Below are positions 7,356 through 13,401 of a stretch of 13,401 nucleotides of DNA, piece after piece (positions within the stretch are counted from its first letter, which is position 1; every line of letters begins with the position of its first letter). Source of the DNA: Candidatus Peregrinibacteria bacterium (GTDB lineage Bacteria > Patescibacteriota > Gracilibacteria > UBA1369 > PNNO01). The notes beneath the pieces are model-generated. The model saw only the letters and a list, made by a program, of their open reading frames with translations. It did no database searches and had not been told where the DNA came from. The position numbers and the translations under genes are program-made. The stretch lies in assembly GCA_014728955.1 (NCBI GenBank), contig WJKT01000073.1, forward strand, positions 1-13,401, written 5' to 3'.

Positions 7356-8001
7356 AGCAAGGCTCATACATACCGTGCAAACAATTTCACATTTTGAGCA
7401 TAAAGTGTGGAATATTGTTGTGCTGCTTACCTTGGTTTTTGCAGCATTTTCCATACAATCATTTACGGAAGCAAAATTAAATCCCGACATCGTGAGCGCT
7501 AACGTCAGTGGCCATGCATCAATGGCAATGGAGGCGTTTCCCTTATCATCGACATATCACATAAAACCCGTTCACAGCGAATACGGCGGCTATTATATTG
7601 CCCCGGGAGAAGGAGATATCCCTATTTTTTCTTTTGAGATATCTTCATACGAAGATGTACTGCTTTTAAAACGCCTGCAGCTTGCCGTACACGGTACCGT
7701 TGACAACGATATGTTTGTACATGCCAAACTGTACGAAGGAGAGGAGAAAATAGCAACAACACGAATACAAGAAAACATTTTTTCATTTAAACATTTCACC
7801 TCGGTACTGAAACAGGGTATGCGCAAAGTATATACCGTTAAATTAACACTGAACGATACGGCAAAACCGGGTTCGAGATTTTATGTTGAAATCGAAAATC
7901 CTTATGGGTTAGAATTGACGAAACAAAATCGCCCTTTGTACAGTCTGAATGACTATCCGATACGGGGCGATTACGTAACCGTTGTCGGTTATGGTCAATA
8001 A
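7342..8001 (+). CDS. Membrane-anchored exoprotein of unknown function
   Basis: A 219-residue protein I do not recognise. ATG 7342 overlaps the end of the peptidase gene by 14 bases; the frame is open further upstream inside that gene, but the start chosen gives a sensible N-terminus: about 21 basic/polar residues and one transmembrane helix (22-38, KVWNIVVLLTLVFAAF), followed by an outside domain. The ectodomain alternates short hydrophobic strands with turns (IPIFSFEISS, LLLKRLQLAVHG, YTVKLTL, RFYVEIENPYG), which suggests a beta-sandwich, perhaps an Ig-like or carbohydrate-binding-like fold. There are no cysteines and no catalytic motif. The overlap indicates translational coupling with the C39-like peptidase, so the two may form a complex or be enzyme and accessory subunit. 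Real gene: high confidence. Function: none assigned. Confidence 0.8.
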   Translation: MKRFKARLIHTVQTISHFEHKVWNIVVLLTLVFAAFSIQSFTEAKLNPDIVSANVSGHASMAMEAFPLSSTYHIKPVHSEYGGYYIAPGEGDIPIFSFEISSYEDVLLLKRLQLAVHGTVDNDMFVHAKLYEGEEKIATTRIQENIFSFKHFTSVLKQGMRKVYTVKLTLNDTAKPGSRFYVEIENPYGLELTKQNRPLYSLNDYPIRGDYVTVVGYGQ

Positions 8002-8016
8002 CTAACCCCTCGACTC

Positions 8017-8382
8017 GTGGAAACACCTGAAGCATATATTCCCGAAGAACCTCGGTTCTCGGCAACTGAAACAATGGAACTTTTAACGCATGCTCTTAAC
8101 GATTATGCGGAAGATATCCCGGAGCATATCGTACACGGAACAGAGAACGACTCACTTCGTAAATGTCAAAAAAATTGGTTTAGTGCCGTTGTGATTCTTC
8201 TTGAAACAACACAAAACCATCTTGAATACAACGGGGATCCCGTTCCGGAAGAGATTGTTTCTTTTCGAAAATACTATACAAGCCCCCAATTTTTACAACA
8301 AAAACGAGTAACGCGACAGGACATTGATTACGCAAATACTGTTATTAAATGTGCACAAGACGCACTGGCTATATATAGCTGA
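8017..8382 (+). CDS. Orphan 121-residue soluble helical protein
   Basis: A small protein without signal peptide or membrane segment, starting at GTG 8017, 15 bases after the previous stop and in the same frame; no other upstream start exists between that stop and the GTG. The next in-frame ATG is at 8074 (Met20), which would remove an acidic, proline-containing N-terminus. Residues 15-32, 46-71 and 99-120 look like amphipathic helices; Cys50 and Cys111 are the only cysteines. The family is not recognised. It is the last gene of the murJ run and its 3' end overlaps the 3' end of comM by 14 bases on the other strand. Codon use looks like that of its neighbours. Its sequence composition and position support a real gene, but the evidence is thinner than for the others. 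Confidence 0.65.
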   Translation: METPEAYIPEEPRFSATETMELLTHALNDYAEDIPEHIVHGTENDSLRKCQKNWFSAVVILLETTQNHLEYNGDPVPEEIVSFRKYYTSPQFLQQKRVTRQDIDYANTVIKCAQDALAIYS

Positions 8383-9862
8383 TTTTTTTGTATTGCACCG
8401 CTTCGGCAAGATGTGATTTTTCTATATATGTCGCATGATCCAAATCCGCTATAGTACGGGCAATGCGAATAAGGCTTACATAAGAACGAGTGGAAAGCGC
8501 AAGTTTTTTTTGCACCTGCTCGGCAAATTGACGAGTTTCCGTACGTATTGGAATAGAGGTATGTAAATGTTTTAATTCTATCTCGGCATTACGCAAACCG
8601 CGTTTTTTTTGCATACGCCATACGTTATGAACTCGTTTTTGAATCGTCAATGACGTTTCATCTTTTACGCCGTTTAAAATCCGATGAGCATCAACCCGGG
8701 GAACATCGATGACAATATCAATCCGGTCAATAATGGGACCGGATATTTTTTTATAAAATCGCTTTATTTGATATGGCGTGCATAGGCAGCGCTTCTCTCG
8801 ATCGCCATGATAACCGCACGGACATGGATTCATAGCTGCAATCAATTGCACTTGTGCCGGAAACACATGCATACGTCCCCGACGTCCAAGTCGAACAACA
8901 CCTTCCTGAAGTGGCTCACGAAGCCCTTCCAGTTGTTTCGTATTAAATTCGGCAAATTCATCAAGAAAAAGCACGCCCTTATGCGCAAGACTCATTTCTC
9001 CACACTGTACCGGCATTCCACCGCCAAGTAATGTTGCGGTCGAAACGGAATGATGCACGTGACGAAACGGTCTGGCAGCATGAAGAAAAGACGACCAATT
9101 TCCTTTATTGGCCAAAGAATAGATCATACACAGCTCCGTAATACTTTCTTTATCCAGAGGAGGCATAATACCGGGAATCGCTTTTGCCAACATTGTTTTA
9201 CCTGTTCCCGGAGGTCCCACAAGACACACATGGTGCCGCCCCGCCGCCGCTATTTCAAGGGCACGTTTCGGTACCTGATGACCCCGAATGTCCGCCATAT
9301 CAATCGCCGCTTGTACCCGATGAGCTGTATGTTTTTTGAGCGAAACCGGCTTTGTACCACCTTGTGTAATGATAGCAACAACTTCACGCAATGTTTTGGC
9401 GGCATAGACATTAATACCATCAATACATGCGGCTTCATTCCGGTTATCATATGGAACAATAACCTGCTTAAAACCATGTTGTTTTGCACAATGAACCAAT
9501 GCAAACACTCCCGGAACACGGCGAATATTTCCGTTTAAGGTAAGCTCTCCACAACAAAATACGGCAGTATGCCGAGCGGTTTTCACTTGCCCGGAAGCGT
9601 ATAAAATGCTCAATGCAATAGGCACGTCAAACAAAGACCCGTGCTTTTTTATATGCGCGGGAGACAAATTGATGACCATTCGTCGTAAGGGATAATGATA
9701 GCCGCTGTTTTTAATAGCAGGACGAATACGCTGCCTGGCCTCTTTAATAGAGACGTCTCCCAACCCGACAATAGAACAACACGGCAACCCCTGAGCCACA
9801 TCGGCCTCAACATGGGTGAGGGTAAGATTAAATCCGTCAATAGCAGCGCAATATAGATGCAT
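8369..9862 (-). CDS. comM: ComM/YifB Mg-chelatase-like AAA+ ATPase
   Basis: A 497-residue protein collinear with the YifB/ComM family, from the N-terminal ChlI-type domain (IVGLGDVSIKEARQRIRPAI, 31-50; INLSPAHIKKHG, 64-75) through the AAA+ core to the C-terminal domain. Walker A is GPPGTGKT (216-223), Walker B VLFLDE (297-302) and the Arg-containing DRID is at 379-382. Cys347, Cys349, Cys359 and Cys361 form the family's CPC...CLC pattern, probably a zinc site. In Vibrio cholerae and relatives ComM is a hexameric helicase that drives branch migration during integration of transforming DNA; in many other bacteria its role is untested. The start ATG at 9862 aligns with the family N-terminus. It lies 63 bases after the PEGA-propeller gene and may be cotranscribed with it and yraN. 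The stop is TAG, the only one seen here. Confidence 0.95.
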   Translation of the reverse strand: MHLYCAAIDGFNLTLTHVEADVAQGLPCCSIVGLGDVSIKEARQRIRPAIKNSGYHYPLRRMVINLSPAHIKKHGSLFDVPIALSILYASGQVKTARHTAVFCCGELTLNGNIRRVPGVFALVHCAKQHGFKQVIVPYDNRNEAACIDGINVYAAKTLREVVAIITQGGTKPVSLKKHTAHRVQAAIDMADIRGHQVPKRALEIAAAGRHHVCLVGPPGTGKTMLAKAIPGIMPPLDKESITELCMIYSLANKGNWSSFLHAARPFRHVHHSVSTATLLGGGMPVQCGEMSLAHKGVLFLDEFAEFNTKQLEGLREPLQEGVVRLGRRGRMHVFPAQVQLIAAMNPCPCGYHGDREKRCLCTPYQIKRFYKKISGPIIDRIDIVIDVPRVDAHRILNGVKDETSLTIQKRVHNVWRMQKKRGLRNAEIELKHLHTSIPIRTETRQFAEQVQKKLALSTRSYVSLIRIARTIADLDHATYIEKSHLAEAVQYKKISYI

Positions 9863-9925
9863 AACAATGGTTAGACATCACTATAATTGCCTGCTTTTAT
9901 GAAGAAATTCTAAAGGATATATAAT

Positions 9926-11215
9926 TTATTCCCGAACCTTTATGTCATAATATCGATCATCAACCAAAATTCGCACAATCGATCCGGGTGTATCGGCTTC
10001 TATACGTTCTATTGCTCCATCAATACTCTCCGAAATATCGGTTACAAAATACGTTTGCCTATCCGAAAAAGAAAATTCATGCAAACTATAAGAAGACTCT
10101 TGTGTTAACTCATCCAGCGTAAGTGCGTGCTTGGCTGTATCAAAATGAGAAAAGTACGGTCTGGCTTGCCCACTTAACGTATATTCATCGCTTGAAACCA
10201 TGTACGCTTTTTCTTCAGGAGCCGCAGTCATTAATTCGATCGGTGTGTAAAACGTCAGTTTCGAGGAAACCGCCGTTTGTGTGTCATACAGCCATAAGTG
10301 ATTGACATCCGTTTGTTTTTCACGCCCTTCAAACACAACGTATCGTCCGTTTCGTGACCAGAGACCCGCGTGCACCGCATGTCCCTCGAAAATATTGTTC
10401 CTCGTCATTTCCTCTCGATCAATTATATACACAATGTGAATCGGCGATGTTGTGTCAACAAGCATGACATACCGTTCATCCGGAGAAACAGACAAATCAT
10501 ATGTATCTATATCTCGTAAAAAATAGACTTCCTTTTCCACAGTTTCATCAGAAAGACTCATACGGACAAGAGCATCTTTTTTGGAAACATCATCAAACAC
10601 AATTGCATAAAGTGCATTCTCCGCATCATTCCATTCCACAGTATACGCATCAGCAAGCATATCATAGTCGGTTTGTTCGTAGGTCTGCGTATCGTAATAC
10701 AAGGCGGCCTCCTCCTCCAATACAATGGCTTGTGTACCCGAAGGAGCAAACACGATGTCGCGAATTTTTTTGGGTAATCGAAGTAACTGATATTCATCCT
10801 GAATCAAATGAAATAATGAAAGTTCATTTAAAGCATCCTGATAATTTGCGTACCCGGCGGGCAGAGAAGGGAGCGGATAATCAACCGCTAACAGCGTCTT
10901 GGCTTCAAAAGTCGCTTCATACGATATCATCACCTGTTTTCCCCGTTTTACCTCTATCGTGCCTTTCTGATCAAAATAACCGTCTTTGGAAATAACATAG
11001 CTATACCGTTTCGCCGCCATATCGTATACGCATTGATCCTCAAGACATTGCTCGGCTTGACCGTTAAACTGAATCGTGAAGGGAGGGACTCCTTCAACAA
11101 GAACCTGACCTTTGTTAAAGAACAAAACCCACGCGGCATACACCACTCCAACGAATGCCATTGCTACGAGAATAATCATTCCCATCAAACGATTGTTGTC
11201 CATTGATATACGCAT
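9926..11215 (-). CDS. Membrane-anchored PEGA/beta-propeller protein
   Basis: A 429-residue single-pass membrane protein with no assigned function. A short N-terminus is followed by a transmembrane helix (about 9-33). Residues 36-103 fit a PEGA-like beta domain: VLVEGVPPFTIQFNG, then the Cys57/Cys62 pair that could form a small disulphide loop outside the cell, then YSYVISKDGYFDQKGTIEVKRG. From about 140 to 425 there are WD40/TolB-like blades with repeated patterns such as IVFAPSGTQAIVLEE, LSVSPDERYVMLVD and LWSRNGRYVVFEG, each followed by a strand and an acidic turn. Such proteins usually bind partners or glycans rather than catalyse. ATG 11215 is used; ATG 11203 (Met5) is equally possible, and neither has a Shine-Dalgarno site. 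It begins 9 bases after yraN stops, so the two are almost surely cotranscribed. Confidence 0.82.
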   Translation of the reverse strand: MRISMDNNRLMGMIILVAMAFVGVVYAAWVLFFNKGQVLVEGVPPFTIQFNGQAEQCLEDQCVYDMAAKRYSYVISKDGYFDQKGTIEVKRGKQVMISYEATFEAKTLLAVDYPLPSLPAGYANYQDALNELSLFHLIQDEYQLLRLPKKIRDIVFAPSGTQAIVLEEEAALYYDTQTYEQTDYDMLADAYTVEWNDAENALYAIVFDDVSKKDALVRMSLSDETVEKEVYFLRDIDTYDLSVSPDERYVMLVDTTSPIHIVYIIDREEMTRNNIFEGHAVHAGLWSRNGRYVVFEGREKQTDVNHLWLYDTQTAVSSKLTFYTPIELMTAAPEEKAYMVSSDEYTLSGQARPYFSHFDTAKHALTLDELTQESSYSLHEFSFSDRQTYFVTDISESIDGAIERIEADTPGSIVRILVDDRYYDIKVRE

Positions 11216-11224
11216 GGCTGCTAT

Positions 11225-11578
11225 TTATAAAGCTACATGTCTATAATGCCTTATATCCTCAACTTCATCAAAGGAATTCATCAAAAGGGCGATAAGGTCG
11301 ATTCGCCATAACCCCGTATATCCGTAATGATGCATATACCACCATGCCGATTTTATTAACAACCGATATTTTCGCGTGGTTAAGGATTCTTCGGGGAGGC
11401 CGCAACATAGTGTCTTTCGTGCCTTGACTTCAATAAAACACAACGTAGCATCTTTACGAGCAATAATATCAATTTCACTCCGGGGCGTATAAACGTTTTG
11501 ATGTATAACGCAATAGCCTCTTTTTCGTAAAAACAGTGCCGCATAACGCTCTCCTTTGGTGCCGATTAATCTTTTCAT
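11225..11578 (-). CDS. yraN: YraN/UPF0102 family endonuclease-like protein
   Basis: A 117-residue protein of the UPF0102 family, which has a restriction-endonuclease-like fold. The order of conserved residues is intact: KGERYAALFLRKRGY (8-22, with Glu10), SEIDIIA (34-40, with Asp37; the usual Gly before Glu is Ser here), CFIEVKAR (47-54, with Glu50 and Lys52), Lys70 and RIDLIAL (92-98). These match a PD-(D/E)xK-type site, although the physiological activity of the family is still poorly defined. Length is typical. In other bacteria yraN often lies next to comM/yifB and near dprA or rnhB; here one gene separates it from comM. It is first in the minus-strand run and divergent from dnaB. Confidence 0.92.
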   Translation of the reverse strand: MKRLIGTKGERYAALFLRKRGYCVIHQNVYTPRSEIDIIARKDATLCFIEVKARKTLCCGLPEESLTTRKYRLLIKSAWWYMHHYGYTGLWRIDLIALLMNSFDEVEDIRHYRHVAL

Positions 11579-11606
11579 GAAGCCATTTTGTCATAGTTGT
11601 CTAAGC

Positions 11607-11612
11607 ATTATA
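11607..11612 (-). promoter_or_regulatory. Candidate -10 element for the yraN operon
   Basis: On the minus strand this reads TATAAT. Transcription would start near 11600, about 22 bases before the yraN ATG (11578). No convincing -35 is present at 16-18 bases. The leader contains two out-of-frame ATG triplets. Confidence 0.4.
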
Positions 11613-11622
11613 TAAAAAAATT

Positions 11623-11650
11623 TTGAAATTATTCTATTTCGGCGTACAAT
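11623..11650 (+). promoter_or_regulatory. Probable dnaB promoter
   Basis: TTGAAA (11623-11628), a 16-base spacer and TACAAT (11645-11650). The expected start near 11657 leaves about 23 bases before the dnaB ATG (11680), matching leader lengths predicted for other genes here. No Shine-Dalgarno site follows. Confidence 0.6.
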
Positions 11651-11679
11651 AAAAACCCTTTAATTCACCGTGATTATCT

Positions 11680-13056
11680 ATGGCCCCGAATCAAGATATC
11701 TCCCACGTCCCCCCACACAGCCTGGAGGCAGAACGTTCGACTCTTGGAGCACTTCTTATCGACAAAGATGCAATTATTAAAATTGCCGATTTAATTACGG
11801 ATGAAGATTTCTATCACGAAAAACATGCGACACTGTATCGAGCAATTGTTGAACTTTTTGAAAAACGACAGCCTATTGATGTACTCACGTTAACGTCACT
11901 GCTGGAAGATAAAAAAGAGCTTGATATGGTGGGAGGCGCTTCATATATAGCAGAACTTACCTCGGAAGTCCCCACCGCCTCACATGTGTTTCAGTATGGA
12001 ACCATTATTAAGCAAAAGGCAATTTTGCGAAAACTGCTTAAAGCCGGAGATACCATTACCTCTCTCGGATATCAAGAAACCGACGAGGTTGAAAATTTGC
12101 TTGAAGAAGCTGAAAAAGCACTTTTTAATGTCTCACAGACGTTTATTAAAGACCGGTTTGTTCATGTTAAAGACGTATTAAGTCAAACATATGAAAAACT
12201 GGCCGACCTTCATGATCCTGAAAGTAAAGATAAGTATCGCGGTATTCCAAGCGGATTTAGAGATCTTGATAATATTTTGTCCGGTATGCAACCGGCAGAT
12301 TTACTTATCCTTGCCGCACGTCCATCGATGGGTAAAACAGCTTTCGCTCTTAATATAGCGCAAAACGTAGCTCGTCATAAAAAGTGTGTCGGCATGATTT
12401 CTCTTGAAATGTCAAAAGAACAATTGGTTGAACGAATGTTCTGTTCGTTACTCGGTGTTGATTCGTGGAAAATGAGAACCGGTAAATTGACCGATGAAGA
12501 TTTTAGTAAAATCGGCGGTATTATGGATGAGCTTAATTCCATGAAATTTTTTATCGATGATTCGATTGGCGGCTCAATTGCGGAACTGCGAGCAAAAGCA
12601 AGACGTCTGCAAATGGAAAACGGTCTTGATTTACTTATTGTTGATTACCTGCAATTGATGTCCAGCGGTAAAAATGTTGGAAATATGTCTAACCGTGTAC
12701 AGGAAATTTCCGATATATCCCGATCATTAAAAGGACTCGCACGTGAGTTGAAAATACCGGTTATCGCTCTTTCACAGCTTTCTCGTGCGGTTGAAATGAG
12801 ACCAAGTAAAATCCCTCAATTATCGGATCTACGTGAATCGGGTGCTATCGAGCAAGATGCGGATGTTGTCATGATGCTCTATCGGGAAGATTATTATGAA
12901 GAAGATACCGATCGAGCGGGCATTACCGATATCTATATCCGAAAACACAGAAACGGACCAACCGGCAAAATTGAACTGGCATTCAAGAAAGAACAAATGA
13001 AATTTATGACTATCGATCGAAAACACAAGGCTGAAGATTACGCAATGGCCGTTTAA
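11680..13056 (+). CDS. dnaB: Replicative DNA helicase DnaB
   Basis: A 458-residue hexameric 5'-3' helicase that unwinds DNA at the replication fork. The N-terminal primase-interacting domain starts with PPHSLEAERSTLGALLID (11-28). The linker and RecA-like C-terminal domain follow: Walker A ARPSMGKT (213-220), the catalytic Glu in SLEMS (241-245), Walker B LLIVDYLQLM (318-327), the ALSQLSR motif (363-369), DLRESGAIEQDAD (383-395) and the arginine-finger stretch RKHRNGPTGK (421-430). Length is normal for the family and none of the intein insertions sometimes found in this gene is present. It has its own promoter, is divergent from yraN, and is followed after 59 bases by lysS, which may also have its own promoter. 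There is no Shine-Dalgarno site before the ATG. Confidence 0.97.
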   Translation: MAPNQDISHVPPHSLEAERSTLGALLIDKDAIIKIADLITDEDFYHEKHATLYRAIVELFEKRQPIDVLTLTSLLEDKKELDMVGGASYIAELTSEVPTASHVFQYGTIIKQKAILRKLLKAGDTITSLGYQETDEVENLLEEAEKALFNVSQTFIKDRFVHVKDVLSQTYEKLADLHDPESKDKYRGIPSGFRDLDNILSGMQPADLLILAARPSMGKTAFALNIAQNVARHKKCVGMISLEMSKEQLVERMFCSLLGVDSWKMRTGKLTDEDFSKIGGIMDELNSMKFFIDDSIGGSIAELRAKARRLQMENGLDLLIVDYLQLMSSGKNVGNMSNRVQEISDISRSLKGLARELKIPVIALSQLSRAVEMRPSKIPQLSDLRESGAIEQDADVVMMLYREDYYEEDTDRAGITDIYIRKHRNGPTGKIELAFKKEQMKFMTIDRKHKAEDYAMAV

Positions 13057-13094
13057 TTCTCTTTTAGAAAAGGTTTATTTATTGTAGAGTATAT

Positions 13095-13109
13095 AACGAT
13101 TTAATCGTT
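13095..13109 (+). promoter_or_regulatory. Perfect inverted repeat in front of lysS
   Basis: AACGAT (13095-13100), TTA, ATCGTT (13104-13109): a 6-pair perfect inverted repeat ending 6 bases before the lysS ATG. It overlaps a possible -10 (TATAAC, 13092-13097) that lacks a clear -35. It could be an operator or a small hairpin at the 5' end of the mRNA that affects initiation. It is not a terminator because no T run follows. Confidence 0.35.
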
Positions 13110-13115
13110 CTTATT

Positions 13116-13401
13116 ATGAATACGAAACACCAACCCACCGATGCATCTAATGAATATCAGGATCGTCTCCAGAAATTGCACGATATCCGCGAACGGGGCG
13201 TCAATCCGTATCCGGACATGTATGAACGAACACACACGACACGTGAAGCACTGAAAATCGGCGAAGAAAAAGGAGTTCGCGATACCGAAGCTATTATGGA
13301 AAAACCAAAAGACACGATGAAACTATGCGGTCGACTGGTTTCTTTTCGTAATCACGGCAATATCAGTTTCGGACAAATACATGATGTAGATGGACGCATA
13401 C
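13116..13401 (+). CDS. lysS: Lysyl-tRNA synthetase (class II), 3' truncated
   Basis: The first 95 codons of a lysyl-tRNA synthetase, running off the window end with no stop. From ATG 13116 the N-terminal helix reads EYQDRLQKLHDIRERGVNPYP (residues 13-33), typical of bacterial LysS, and the tRNA anticodon-binding OB fold begins at LCGRLVSFRNHGNISFGQIHDVDGRI (about 70-95). The class II catalytic domain, which charges tRNA-Lys using ATP, lies outside the window. The class I alternative (LysK) is excluded by this N-terminal domain. No Shine-Dalgarno site is seen; the leader carries the inverted repeat at 13095-13109. Confidence 0.92.
   Translation, partial: MNTKHQPTDASNEYQDRLQKLHDIRERGVNPYPDMYERTHTTREALKIGEEKGVRDTEAIMEKPKDTMKLCGRLVSFRNHGNISFGQIHDVDGRI

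Noticed and set aside
9050..9538. Plus-strand open frame of 162 codons opposite comM, and similar frames opposite the PEGA-propeller gene (10501-10995) and elsewhere
   Set aside because: They are antisense shadows of well-supported genes, with compositions rich in His, Arg and Cys and no recognisable domain.
9880..9925. TATAAT on the plus strand at 9882-9887 and 9920-9925, and TATAGT on the minus strand (9885-9880) as a comM promoter
   Set aside because: The plus-strand copies precede no plus-strand gene and lack -35 elements. The minus-strand TATAGT could serve comM (leader of about 11 bases) but has no usable -35, so it is too weak to list.
13057..13075. CTTTTAGAAAAG after dnaB as a terminator
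   Set aside because: The possible stem is four A-T-rich pairs without a convincing T run, too weak to support.

Overview
The window reads as bacterial chromosome: thirteen protein-coding genes packed with very short gaps and no RNA genes, insertion sequences, prophage or CRISPR. The largest non-coding stretch is about 100 bases (11579-11679), so nothing above 300 bases is gene-free. The gene style suggests a Candidate Phyla Radiation / Patescibacteria genome: compact operons, many short membrane-anchored exoproteins, a C39-like membrane peptidase, an LPXTG-type surface protein, and almost no Shine-Dalgarno sequences. That placement is inference, held at about 0.6. UGA is a stop here (it ends murJ and the 121-residue gene), which argues against the code-25 lineages Gracilibacteria and Absconditabacteria. 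MurA and MurJ imply that the cell makes peptidoglycan.

Layout. 1-1087 (+): 3' part of a CorC/HlyC-type CNNM-CBS membrane protein. 1182-2753 (+): secreted FN3/Ig-like surface protein ending in a textbook LPETG sorting signal, with a near-consensus promoter in front and a strong hairpin terminator behind. 2850-3665 (+): stand-alone ComEC-like metallo-beta-lactamase-fold protein. 3673-4926 (-): MurA. 4969-8382 (+): a four-gene run of MurJ, a membrane-anchored C39-like cysteine peptidase, an anchored exoprotein of unknown function and a 121-residue orphan. 8369-11578 (-): a run of YraN, a PEGA/beta-propeller membrane protein and ComM/YifB. 11680-13056 (+): replicative helicase DnaB. 13116 to the window end (+): N-terminal part of lysyl-tRNA synthetase.

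How the genes fit together. MurA makes the first committed peptidoglycan precursor in the cytoplasm and MurJ flips the finished lipid II. They are transcribed divergently from a 42-base intergenic region holding overlapping -10 elements. The three genes translated after MurJ look like its operon partners, and two of them are tethered outside the membrane, so an envelope role is plausible. YraN and ComM are frequent neighbours in other bacteria and ComM is a DNA branch-migration helicase of natural transformation. With the ComEC-like hydrolase this gives a weak DNA-uptake theme, but no actual uptake channel is visible here.

The most interesting items are the uncharacterised MurJ operon partners, the PEGA-propeller protein between YraN and ComM, the window-wide absence of Shine-Dalgarno sites, the leaderless-looking murJ promoter, and the loss of several arginines in MurJ known to be essential in E. 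coli.
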